Shown here: piece after piece, positions 45,283 through 55,861 of the stretch | Layout of the letters: the number at the start of each line of letters is the position of its first letter | Numbering within the stretch: the stretch's first letter is position 1 | DNA from: Ciona intestinalis | Taxonomy: Eukaryota; Chordata; Ascidiacea; Phlebobranchia; Cionidae | Reading direction: 5' to 3' | Assembly: GCF_000224145.3 (NCBI RefSeq) | Contig: NW_004190463.2 | Coordinates: 143,464-207,463, forward strand | Length of the DNA stretch: 64,000 nt | Notes under the pieces: model-generated | Seen by the model: only the letters and a program-made list of their open reading frames with translations | Databases searched by the model: none | Told to the model about the DNA's origin: nothing | Made by a program: the position numbers and the translations under genes

Positions 45283-46497
45283 TCTGTTTCTTTCTTTTTT
45301 TTCCTTTTCAGCATTTAGATATTTCGTATTTTACTTTGCGTTTATGATGTCACAATATTATAAGCATCCACATGTCGCTCCTTCGATTAAATATCTCATG
45401 ATCATGTGACTACCTCCAAGTTGTTTCAAATCATGGGGTTCAGTATTTATGCCGACTCACTGCGAGTCAGCTCCCGATCATTCCAAGTTAAGTTAAATAA
45501 ATCTGTTGAAGCAATCACATGTTAAATACCAGTTATAATATAAGTATGTAACTCATCGACCCTCGTGTGGCAACAATATTCTTTAAGCTCTGTTTAATAC
45601 ACCTTATGATAAATCAGTTATGAGTTATACACCTTAACACCTATATACGCCCAAGTTTTTTTTAAAATTATACAGTGGTTATCAGGGAGACGTAAGGAAC
45701 ATTTTGGGACCAAAATTTTCACTGGTCACCATCAGCAGTATTACCATATATAACAATGGTTAGTGCCTGGTGTTCGGGTTTACCAATAATTCTAACTCGT
45801 TAAAATAAATAAAGTATCAAAATAATCCATCTTTCATATTATACATGTATAACTTTTGTATTCCCTGATTACAGTGAAAAAGTCAAGTATAATTAATAGC
45901 AAAAATGACGCTGTGTAACAAGAAAATAAGCCTCAAGGTACATTTATGTAAGCGGTACATGCGTACCACCATGCAGAACCCATTTTAAACCTCTAACCTA
46001 TCTGGTAACTCGTTATCGCTACCTTTATATTAACTACTGAGTTGGAATATATTCAGTCATAGCAACAACCTTATTAATCTTAAACTACAATTAAATAATC
46101 CTAAAGTCAAATAAGAACTGTGGCAACTGGGCCACAATATAATTTAGATGGTTAACTTTTTAAAGGTTCAAATCTTTTTATTTAAACTGATAACTTACTC
46201 ATATATTAGCCTTACTCTAATAGAGAAAGACGTCTAGACCCAAACAATTGTTTGGAGTCGTTCTAGAACACAGGATATATTATTTCGTCACAAACCAACG
46301 AAACAAACAGAACGCGCAATTCCCGTGACTTCTCGTCATGTGATACCACGCAATACGTCATTGTGGTTAGCGAAGCGTGTCGTTGTTCTCTCGCGCTCAG
46401 CTGTGACGTAATAAAGGGCGCATAATCGGTTCGTGGTTTAATTATTTCTTGGACCTATGTATTACGCGATAGAAGGTTTGGTTCTAGAACATCTAGT

Positions 46498-46682
46498 ACT
46501 GTGGGGTAAGATGGGATATCGTCAACACCTAATTCCCATTTTGCCTAATCGTGTTTTGAACAATTAACAACGCTCTTTTTGCGAGGCTACGGTTATATAA
46601 CTCTGTAAATATTCTTTGTAGCTACTAAATGGGACGATAAAAGAGAAAACATGAACAATCTTTCCCACGCTACTCTATCCCA
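46498..46682. mobile_element. Degenerate MITE family A copy
   Basis: Left GTGGGGTAAGATGGGATATC, interior CTAATCGTGTTTTGAACAAT, right TCTTTCCCACGCTACTCTAT. Clearly older than the other copies by its divergence. Confidence 0.65.
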
Positions 46683-47439
46683 TTTATCAAACGTTGGGCT
46701 AGAATGTTTAAACTTCACTAAACTACCTTAGGCGTGGGCGTGTCGTCGTTTGAGTGTCCCAGAAGAACTAGTGTAGTATGACGTCATATAGGAAACCAAA
46801 GGTTACTCGGTGTCGAAATATAAAGACTTCTCGTGCATCTTTATTACGAAATAAGACGCGTGACAATAAACCAAGACACGAGACCGCGTTTCGCGTGGTC
46901 GATTAACAGCGATAGAATTGTTACGTAACTTACCAATGTCTTACACAATAATTCTTATTTACCTCATCGATTAACAAAAGTTATATTTTTTCAACATAGC
47001 AAACAGAGAAGAATTTACAGCAAAACGACGGTCGTTATAACACGCTGAAGGTAAAACAAATTATACGGCATTAATTTAAAACCGCGGCTGTTAAATCCTA
47101 ATAGAAGATTTAGAACAGAATTCCTGTCTCACACTTTTTATCTATACCTTTTATTTATTTAATCCGGCTCGTGTTATAAATCACATATAGACAAGTTACA
47201 GGCAGCAAGTTAAGAGACTTATTATTATTACTGGTATGAATTCTTATTTATCGTTACGTGGCGAAGCAATTGAGAGTTATAACACAGGTGTTTTATTGCA
47301 CGCCACATGCATGTGGTCACTTTATATAGCCATGAATTGGGGCCCAGGTTACCGCGCTTCAACTATTAAGCTTACGGCGCATATTAGACTCACTGTCGCC
47401 CACTAACGGATGTAATTAGCGATGTTTCGTTTAACTTAC

Positions 47440-47580
47440 CACTGCAAAATTCACCACTTTTACTTTCTGTGTGGCTGGTTCCCCTAGAAAACCGGTTTCC
47501 ACGGGCTGCTTATAACTTATTTTATGAGGAATCGGAAACTCTGTTTCCGGTTGAAATATCACAGTTGTTAGATGCGACAT
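47440..47580 (-). CDS. Orphan coding first exon (47 codons), unknown protein
   Basis: From ATG at 47580 an open frame of 47 codons runs to a strong GTAAGT donor: MSHLTTVIFQPETEFPIPHK, ISYKQPVETGFLGEP, ATQKVKVVNFAV. It is not in phase with FNIP exon 2, so it is not an alternative FNIP start. A downstream block at about 46740 (FFWDTQTTTRPRL after CTAG, with a GT donor) could be its second exon, but I cannot follow the gene further. The region is CpG-richer than its surroundings and an NRF1-like site lies 260 bp upstream, as expected of a housekeeping promoter. I do not recognise the protein. It could be a chance open frame. Confidence 0.35.
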
Positions 47581-47837
47581 ACTTCGTAGGTTTACGTTAA
47601 AGAATTTATTTTTTTTAATAGAAATTTATGCTGTATTTTAACTTAAATTATATATTATGACCATGACGCCATGATTATGACGTATAACCAGTGACCACTA
47701 TTGTTAACACGTCATCAACAAGGACAAGGGGCGACAAAACCTACATTTTCACATTAAATAGAATAAACTATATAAAAACGTGAATATATGATTCGTTCGG
47801 AACCAGGTTTAAAGATTTGTGATAAAAATGTACCGTG

Positions 47838-47852
47838 TCTACGCATGCGCAG
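47838..47852. promoter_or_regulatory. NRF1-like palindrome (TACGCATGCGCAGTA)
   Basis: Near-match to the NRF1 consensus TGCGCATGCGC, in a short CpG-containing stretch upstream of the orphan exon at 47580 and downstream (in the minus direction) of the cationic-peptide gene. Function is inference from motif and position. Confidence 0.35.
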
Positions 47853-48006
47853 TAGCCAATGGGAACCAGATTTCCGCGACACCGGATTTACAAAATGTAA
47901 AATCAAAATTGTAATTTATCTCGTAAATGCATGAGTATTTCAAATCCAAAACGAGCGAGATTTTTTGAGTTGTTTTATTGAAGTGATCTTATTCTAGGAC
48001 AGGAAA

Positions 48007-48412
48007 TTAGTTTTCACCCATGTCTTCTTGTTCAGTGATTGCCTTTTCTTCAAGATCTTGTTAAAAATGAACGAATATTGTTTTATACGAATTGCTATGT
48101 GAAACATAATATAAATTATATAGGACGATTCAACTTATTTTTATAAATGATTTAACTTTATGCAGAAAATATCATCAATTTCAACACACATTGTAGTTAG
48201 TAATATATTTAAGTATTTATATTTGGACAGACATTTATAAATATGAACATCAATACTAATTTGGGTATACCTGAAACTTCTTGTTGGTTCCAGACCCAAC
48301 GACGACGACGGCGACGGATACGACGACGAGAAGTGAGGACCGCATCACTTGGTTCAGAAGTGAGGACGAGAAGTCCGATGACGAGCAAGAGAAGAAGCAA
48401 TGACTTGTTCAT
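48007..48412 (-). CDS. Putative cationic host-defence peptide precursor
   Basis: Two exons, 48412-48271 and 48056-48007, joined GT-AG in phase 1, give 63 aa. Residues 1-24 are a textbook signal peptide (MNKSLLLLLLVIGLLVLTSE, cleavage likely after PSDA). Residues 25-47 form a strongly basic segment, VLTSRRRIRRRRRRWVWNQQ followed by EVS. Residues 48-63, DLEEKAITEQEDMGEN, are acidic. Signal peptide, cationic core and anionic C-terminal propiece is the precursor plan of ascidian antimicrobial peptides (clavanins, styelins, Ci-MAM, Ci-PAP), but the core resembles none of those I know. CTACAG stands directly before the ATG, fitting a spliced-leader or 5'-UTR acceptor. The intron is 214 bp. Alternative: a secreted basic neuropeptide or a nucleic-acid-binding peptide. 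Confidence 0.6.
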
Positions 48413-48780
48413 CTGTAGCAACAACAGTTAGTACACATTATTACACGCATGTACACGTCACTTACGTTGTATCTTTCGAAGAAATGATAATTTCTTGAAT
48501 GAAATCGTTGGTTTATATAAAAAATTCGGCACTTTTTCTTGTGCTTACCTTTTCTAAACATTTTGTTTAAAGAGAAAGGTTGCTAAGCAGCATCCTGTTT
48601 ATTATCGAAACACCATCCTAAGAGTGAGGAGTTAGGAAGCAATTACTCACGACTTCCACCATATGAATAGAAAACTCTTCCAGTACTTTCTGTTTTAACA
48701 AGTTTTACAAACAAAATTCCCATAAAAACATCTGTGTAACGCTGTAACCAAATCTGCCTGTACTAACACCACAGAGTTAA

Positions 48781-49831
48781 AGGGGCATACCAACGAAAAA
48801 TCAAAGTTTGTGCATTGATAGATATGCTCAAATGTGATCTAAAGCTACCATCAAAGTTTTAAAATACAAAACAGCTCTTGAAAAAAAATGAGTTTTAAAA
48901 CCGCAAATTCAACCGCTGGAGTAAAGAAAAATTGGCCGTGGCGCAATGCATGAAATTTCCCATAAGAAAAATATTACTCAAGTTTGATCGTTTTTCTAAT
49001 TTCAAAAATACTGAAAAAAAAAATTATTTTTTTTCGATTTTTTATAATGAATGCTTCTTCTTCAAAAAAGTATAAAAAAAATTGTAAAACATAGACTTTA
49101 TTATGCTTTAATTTTCGATTGAACACAGCTGTGGTAGGGTGGGGGAAGATGGGACACCTTGGACACAAAATATTTAATTATTCTGATCATGTTTTAAACA
49201 ATTAACAACGGTCTATGGGAGTCGTGAGAATACAGTTTTATAATTCCTTGAATTTTTTTCATTTACTACCAAAGGGGACGAGAAAATAGAATGAAAAGGT
49301 GGCCCAACTTTCCCCAACCTACTACATAATATGCAGACCCAGCACTTTTTTTATTACTTAATTTTTAACACTTTTTTTTAAATGTTTATTATGTCTCACT
49401 GGTACCTACTGTGCCATTTATTTTTATAAAAATATCAGTTTTTCGTGTTTAACATTTGTTTTGAAAATATGCTGCTGAGTCGGCATAATCTGGTATGTAC
49501 CTACGTTCAATCGAAAAATTAAAACATAATAAAGTCTATGTTGTACAATTTGTTATACATTCTTGAAGACGAAGCATTCATTATATCAAATCGGAAATAA
49601 AATTTGAATTTGCTTTAGTATTTTAGAAACTAGAAACGATCAAAGTTGAATTAAATTTTTTCTTATGGGAAATCCCATGCATTGTCGAAACAGCCGATTT
49701 TTTTACTCCAGCGGTTTCTTTTCACGCGAATTTTTTAGAAGCCGTATATGGCAAACTTTGCTGGTATCTTTAGGTTACATTTGAGCATATCTATCAATAC
49801 ACAAATTTTGATTTTTCGTTGGTATGCCCCT
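48781..49831. mobile_element. 1.05-kb foldback element with TTAA target duplication
   Basis: Ends AGGGGCATACCAACGAAAAA and its reverse complement; the inverted arms (about 48781-49125 and 49504-49831) are some 330 bp long and similar throughout. TTAA flanks both sides (48777-48780 and 49832-49835), the target duplication of piggyBac-type transposition. No transposase frame is present, so it is non-autonomous. MITE family A copy 6 is inserted between the arms. It separates the cationic-peptide gene from the frame at 49794-50258. Confidence 0.88.
49134..49326. mobile_element. MITE family A copy nested in the foldback element
   Basis: Left end GTAGGGTGGGGGAAGATGGG, interior TTCTGATCATGTTTTAAACA, right end CCCAACTTTCCCCAACCTAC. 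It lies wholly within the loop of 48781-49831, so it inserted after the foldback element did. Confidence 0.85.
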
Positions 49832-50258
49832 TTAAGCGTATAGTAACGCGTTGTAACGCACGTATATTGCACATGCAAAAACGACAGAACGTGTTAACTT
49901 TTGATAGCCTTCCGTTAGCTAAAACTTTGTGTAAAAACATCATGAAACGGAAAATCTCATAAAATAACGTGAAGCTTGTTATGGCACGTTTTATGGCTTT
50001 CGTTTGAAAAGACGTAACATCAACAGGAAGTCGGAAGTTATACATAAAATACGTGCTTCCTTTTACCAAGCTTGTTTTCCACGTTTTTTTAACTGTTTCT
50101 CCTAATGTTTCAAAAAAAAGAAAAAAACATAAGTGTACGCACACGTAGCACAACGCAGCCCATATTTTGTTGTAGGTTACATATATGGCAACATTGCCCT
50201 GAGACAATTTTACCGAAAGTATTAAAAAAACTATGTTGAAAATCGCGCTTGTAGCCAT
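49794..50258 (-). CDS. Hypothetical 154-aa frame with signal-peptide-like start
   Basis: Uninterrupted frame that is long for such AT-rich DNA. It begins MATSAIFNIVFLILSVKLSQ, a plausible signal peptide, and has a second hydrophobic stretch, LCYVCVHLCFFLFFETLG. No domain recognised. Its last dozen codons lie inside the right terminus of the TTAA foldback element, so the stop codon is supplied by the transposon; the original 3' end may have been displaced. A donor-like GTAACC after the codons for NVAIY would instead make only the first 26 residues coding. It could be a real secreted protein, a disrupted gene, or chance. Confidence 0.3.
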   Translation of the reverse strand: MATSAIFNIVFLILSVKLSQGNVAIYVTYNKIWAALCYVCVHLCFFLFFETLGETVKKTWKTSLVKGSTYFMYNFRLPVDVTSFQTKAIKRAITSFTLFYEIFRFMMFLHKVLANGRLSKVNTFCRFCMCNIRALQRVTIRLKGHTNEKSKFVY

Positions 50259-50362
50259 GTGATTTTTACTTTGTGTTAAGAGTTGCCTGTGTATGCATGG
50301 CGAGGTTCTTTCTTTCTGGCAAAATGCTCATAAACAACAATGTTTCATGTTTTAACCAGATC

Positions 50363-50394
50363 CACGGCCTACTAAGTAGCTTTAGTAGGCCGTG
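50363..50394. other. Perfect 13-bp hairpin with 6-nt loop
   Basis: CACGGCCTACTAA, loop GTAGCT, TTAGTAGGCCGTG. Isolated in AT-rich intergenic DNA. Could be the remnant of a short inverted-repeat element or a structured RNA; no further evidence. Confidence 0.5.
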
Positions 50395-50520
50395 TCAGAT
50401 CTCACACAAAAGCAAACAACTGTACAAGATGGTTTAGTAAAAACTAATATTCTATCGATTTATAACTAAATATAGATCAATCAAATATTCAAAATAACTT
50501 GACAACTATGAACACAGCCA

Positions 50521-50620
50521 GTGCCGTGGCGAAGTGGTTAGCGGGCCTGCCTCTAAACCACAGAGGTAGTGGGTTCAAGGTTTGTCGAGGCTACCAATGT
50601 AGGCGTATGTGTCCCCGTCT
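50521..50620 (+). mobile_element. SINE head (tRNA-like portion)
   Basis: GTGCCGTGGCGAAGTGGTTA, GCGGGCCTGCCTCTAA and GTGGGTTCAAGGTTTGT (B-box-like), followed by GGCGTATGTGTCC and then unrelated sequence. Only the Pol III head is kept. Confidence 0.75.
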
Positions 50621-51677
50621 CCATAAATATAGTTTTAGTTTTGTGAAAAAACCTAAGATACAAACATGAGGAAAATAGGCAGTGATCAATATATGACCAT
50701 AATTTGAAACAACAAGAGATCAAAGATCTAATGCGTGAGCACGTTTAAAACTAATTAGCACAGTATTAATTAATCCATTTACTACAAAATTTATTCCTCA
50801 TTTAAATGGTAATAGTTAGTTCAGTCGTGAATCGTTGTGTGGATTTCTTATCTCACCAACACGTGCCCTCCCAAAATTTCGTAACATCAGTGTTGCCGCT
50901 ATGTTAAAGTACATGAGAAAAGTAATCGTTAATTAATCCCTAATCGTGAGGTTTTAAATTTGAAAATTTGGTCTTAAAATTATAAATATATATTATGATT
51001 TGATTTCAATCAAGAAAAGAAAGAATAAATGCTAGATTTAAGAACTGAGGTAAGCGCGGAAAAAAGTCGTCCAAAAAACAACAACAAGAACAGGAACAAC
51101 TGTTCGACGAAAAAGGATCTATATAACCACTAACGTGCTCAACAATACTACAATTGCCTTTCCTTAACTCACATTGCGCCATTTACAGACGCGCAGCCGA
51201 GGGATTACTTCCTATCTGGCAGCACAGTGAACTCGAGCGCATATTTCAAATGTTGGTTAATAATACTGAATGTGGGAACGGAAACAACCGGAAACATCGG
51301 TGGCCTAATAAGCAATGTATGGAACTGCTATGCGTGCACAGAATGTAAAAGTACTTGAACCTTTTCGCCTCAGTGGATTAGTGGTGCAGTACCACTCACG
51401 GCCAACTGCTGTTTTGCACAAAGTTTTTACTTAATAAGGAGACGCAAACATCAACGCTTGAAAAAAGACCTGCGCAGCAACAAGAATTCCAAATTGCGTG
51501 TAAATAACTTTAGCAGTATCGCTGGTTTGTTGGCACAAATGCTCAGGAAAGTAAAATATATTTTAATCTAAAGTATGTTACGGAGTATCACTAATAAACA
51601 ATTGTTTGGTTAATATATTATACTGACAGACCAGTAGAAATTAAGTAATAGAAACTAACGAAGTATAAAAACTCACT

Positions 51678-54600
51678 ATGGCAATTTTTCCATTGGCGGC
51701 TGTTTTAGCTTTTGTAGTCGTCGTTGAGATTCAAGGCCAGGGTTCTCGTCACGTGATTCTATCATGCGGAAATGACGACATAGCACAGAAAGGAGAACCA
51801 GGGTTTCCTGGTAAGCGGGGACCGTCGGGTGAACAAGGGTTGCAAGGTCCTAAGGGTGAACGAGGATCGCCTGGAATGGTTGGTGAACAAGGGTTGCAAG
51901 GAGTAGTTGGTGAAAGGGGGTTGCAAGGTCCTGTGGGACCAAAAGGTGATGTAGGTCAATGTGATCCGACTTGTAGAACGAAATACAATGAACTGAGTGA
52001 GAGGATGCAAAGGTTGGAAAGATATGTTGAAGAACGTAAGTTCGGCAATCTTGTGAACAGTATTTTATGTGAGTTTTATAAGTGACGGTGTTGTTTTAAA
52101 TCAACTCTAGTACAAACTTCGCCCACAACGGTCTCAACTTCGCCTACAACAACTCAACTTCAACCCAGCTTCGCTAATTGCCAGCAGGCATTGAATTTGG
52201 GTCTTAATAAAAATGGGGTCCATTCCATAGTCAACCCGAGGAACGGTCAACCCATGGAGGTTTACTGCGATCAAACAACAGATAACGGAGGTTGGTTGGT
52301 AAGTTTGAAACATCTTGTTATTAACCGCTGTCAATACCACGTTTAACTTAACAGGTTTTCCAACGAAGAACTGACGGGTCTGAAAATTTCTACCGAACTT
52401 GGGCAGAATATCAAGAGAAATTCGGAAATCTAAGCAACGAATTTTGGCTTGGTTTGTATCAAGAGACTAGTTGAGGGTAGGGGGAAGATGGGACACTTTG
52501 TCAGACGAGACTTTTTTTTAAATATTCTTTTTACTGACCCCCATTTAATGATAATCAGAATTATTCGGCGGTATTACCACGACTTTATAAAACGCGCGTC
52601 AAAGCCGATTAATGTTTTTAAATATTTAAAAAATATGTTAAATAGAAACAGTATATTTTGAACAAGTAAAAAATGCAAAATAGTAAGGTGCTAATTTTGA
52701 ATGCTCGCTAAATCATAGTAAAGCGGGTGAAATTTTGTAGTTTGCGAGTGTGAACGATTAAACTAGTTTTATAACTTTATAAAAAAAAACTAGAATATTT
52801 CGTGCAGTTTGATTTTGTCTCATAAAACTAGATTTAGTTTTGTAAAAAAAATCAAACTGAAACATGAGGAAAATAGGCAGGGGTCAATATGACTTTAATT
52901 TGAGATAAAAACTAATATATATATATATTGTTTTAAAGTTATAAAGTTAAGATGGCAAAGAAACTAGCACAGCCGGTTAAATTCGGTAGGTTTATTACTA
53001 CAAGTTACAGAATACTATTAATGTAAATATATTTCAATTTGGAGTCCCATCTTCCCCCACATTGTTGTTTTGTATGTTTTCATTGCCAAACTTTAAAAGG
53101 TTTACTTTAATTTCAACAATTTATACCTCAATGGTTATTCAAATAAAATATACTGATATATTAAAAAGATAATATTTGGAAAATATATTCAAAATTCTGT
53201 CATTCGTACTTGGAGATAATTTATGAGAAGTCCGGCTGTGCGAAAAAAAAACAGTGTAGCAATACCCAATTTGTAGAAAAAAATGTAAACTTTATCAATA
53301 GTTATAATCATTTTTCTATTATTACAAGTTCATATACATTTTTTAGGATACAATATTTATCAATTGAAGTTCGAACAAGGCCCATTGTCGTTCAAACAAT
53401 ACCAATTGTCATAAAATAATATATGGTAGGTAACCACAGAAATAAAAAAGGGTAGAACGCGCAACTTTCCAAAACCGTGATATATTCTTTTTTCTATTCA
53501 CGTGACCGCCAACTCCGTCCCCATTTCCCTTCGTCTCCATTGTAAAAGATAGGCGCATAGTATTTTTGGAAGGTTTTAGCTGTTTATTTTAAAAACTACA
53601 CCAACTATTCAAGTTTGTTAGGCTAGTTTAGTTATTTGGTACGTTAACGCTTAAAGTTTACCACTTGTTTAGGAAATTTAATTATTTAAAAAAATTAATT
53701 ACAAATTTCAAACAAACGGTTTTTTAGAAATATATATATATTAGAAAATAGTTTTTTTTACACAATAACTTCAAAAAAAGTCAAAAAACGAAGAAAAACT
53801 ACACAAAACGTCATCGACTCCATTGACTACAATAGTAAACGGGAACGACCCGCGAAAGAGAGACAGTGTATCGTGTTCTCTCCTTTGCCGACATTGGAGA
53901 TGCGCCTTCTATTCCTTTTTATTTCTGTGTAGGTAACACGTTAAAGACTATAGCAGTAGGGCAAGAAAAGAATGTTAAAACTTGAGTTTCAAAGCGTACA
54001 GTATTATTTCGTGTTATTTACGTATATTCCTATTTATAAATACACTTATTATTTAAAATTAACAATGATTTTTAAATGTCCCATCTTATCCTGTGTGTTT
54101 TCGAATTTGTAAAATTTCACCTGTTGTGCGAATCGCTAAATAACTCCTCGTTTGTTTTATTATATTTATTTGAATTGTTGTCAATTAATAAAGGAATGAT
54201 AATACTAATTCGTGGTATTACACAAAAACCGCCATCTATTTTGATTTTGGAAATATTTGGCAATGAGTGCCTAAGTGTCCCATCTTCCCCCACTGTATTA
54301 TATATAGGCAGTGAAATATTTTTTTTTAAAGGATTAGAAAACCTGCACGCTTTAACGTCGAGTGGAGGTTACGAATTGAGGGTGGAATTAGAAGATTGTG
54401 AGAATGATAGAAGATACGCCAAATACAAGTAAGCTAACTCCACATGAATCAATTAAACTGAAATATAAAAATATTTCTTGCAGTTCATTCGCAATTGGGT
54501 CGGGTGAGCAACAATATAGGTTGACGGCATCTGGATATTCGGGAAACGCAGGTAATTTTTTTCTAAAGCTTTTTTATCATAACTAAGAAAGATCTAATTG

Positions 54601-54829
54601 ATTAAATATAACAGGGGATTCTTTAAGTTATCACAATGGTCGAGGGTTCACAACATGGGATGTTGACCATGATGAAAATAGGGGTAACTGTGCCGTGGAT
54701 TATCATGGTGCTTGGTGGTATCGTGGTTGTTATCATTCCAACTTAAACGGGGAATATCTAAACTGTCAAACCGACAGCTACAGAGCTGCAAGTTGGCTTC
54801 GCTTCCGCGGAGATCGATATTTCCCTTAA
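51678..54829 (+). CDS. Ficolin (collagen plus fibrinogen-related domain lectin)
   Basis: Secreted pattern-recognition lectin; ficolins bind acetylated sugars and, with MASPs, start the lectin complement pathway, which ascidians possess. Six exons: 51678-52035, 52111-52298, 52355-52451, 54332-54428, 54484-54551, 54615-54829; 340 aa, all phases consistent. Signal peptide at 1-20. About 18 uninterrupted Gly-X-Y triplets at 39-94 ([20 protein letters not shown] onward). A short coiled coil, [15 protein letters not shown], is followed by a Thr/Ser-rich linker. The fibrinogen domain opens [11 protein letters not shown] with [15 protein letters not shown], contains [45 protein letters not shown] and [19 protein letters not shown], and ends [11 protein letters not shown]. 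Cysteines at 30, 95 and 99 may link chains. Intron 3 (1.88 kb) is nearly all transposon. Confidence 0.93.
52474..54299. mobile_element. MITE family A-type ends bracketing ficolin intron 3
   Basis: AGGGTAGGGGGAAGATGGGA at 52477 and GTGTCCCATCTTCCCCCACT at 54277 are inverted family A ends, with further right-type ends at about 53044 (GTCCCATCTTCCCCCAC) and 54077. Either one 1.8-kb relative carrying internal sequence and later insertions, or several truncated copies. Includes the hAT-like element at 53435-53929. Confidence 0.55.
53435..53929. mobile_element. hAT-like non-autonomous element, perfect 8-bp duplication
   Basis: Termini CACAGAAATAAAAAAGGGTA and, reversed, CACAGAAATAAAAAGGAATA continue as inverted repeats to GCGCA. 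TAGGTAAC is present on both flanks (53427-53434 and 53930-53937). 495 bp with no transposase frame. Inside ficolin intron 3. Confidence 0.85.
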
Positions 54830-55462
54830 ATTTATAGAGATGAAGTTCAGACCCATTTGAGCGTCATTTACCATGCGATAACTTTAACTTCATGTATGTA
54901 TGCAACTAATATTACCGCAGGTTATCGCATATGGCTTAAAAATAAATCAATCACTGTCAATTTTTGTTGTTATTGTATAAATAGTTAAATATTATACGTA
55001 TTAGCGGAAATTAAAAAAAATCGCATGTTTGAATCAGATCGGTAAACTGTTTTTAAAATATACAGCGACATCAAGGAACAAATATTAAAAATAATTTACC
55101 TCGATAGTGGGCGCAAACGCACCACATAAAACATATGCACGCTGATACATGGCTTTCATTCTAACAGACATTTGCGTTTTATTGTAGAATGATTTTAAAA
55201 TAGTTTTATCTAAATTTAACACGCATCATACAAAAAAACTGATACCAATTAAATCTAGATCAATAATCTGTAAATGAAATAGTAAGGTCTTATTTTTTCC
55301 CAAATCAAAATTGACATTTGTTGCATTACAGCAAAGTGAATGCACATTCAGACAATTAACGCCAGCCATAAATGAAGTTATTTTCGTAAACAGGTTTGTT
55401 CTTAAACTTTCTATTTAATATTTAAAGTAGGGATTATTAATGGGTTATCCAACTATCCAACG

Positions 55463-55861
55463 CAGTGCTCTTGAACCTTTCCTGGGTTGGTGAACCCCCA
55501 AAGTTGTTGCGACGAATTCCCCTGCCAATAGTTCATTAGCTTTTAACGTAAAACTAATGACGTCATCAAGGAGAAATGCGTACGAGAATACGTCCCTGTT
55601 TAGCCGAAAAGCACTGCTAATCAAAATCAATTATAGGAACAAAATGCTTACGGTTAAAGAGAGGACTAGTTTCGCAATTTCCGGTGATGCAAGATATAGA
55701 ATTCATATAAAAAAAACTGTGGGAAAGTGGCTAAATTTGTTAAAATTGATCAAAACTGAATATTATTGCTGGAAATTGTTGAAGTTTGTGATGCACCCTT
55801 GTATACCCTTTTGCACTAGTGCACCCTGGGGTGCACCGTGCACACCGGTTGAAGAGCACTG
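55463..55861. mobile_element. 399-bp hAT (Charlie-like) MITE
   Basis: Ends CAGTGCTCTTGAACCTTTCC and, reversed, CAGTGCTCTTCAACCGGTGT; flanks ATCCAACG and ATCTAACA agree at six of eight positions. CAGTG-type termini followed by a CTGGGTTGGTGAACCCC stretch are hAT-like. Located between the ficolin and ZP genes. Confidence 0.8.
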
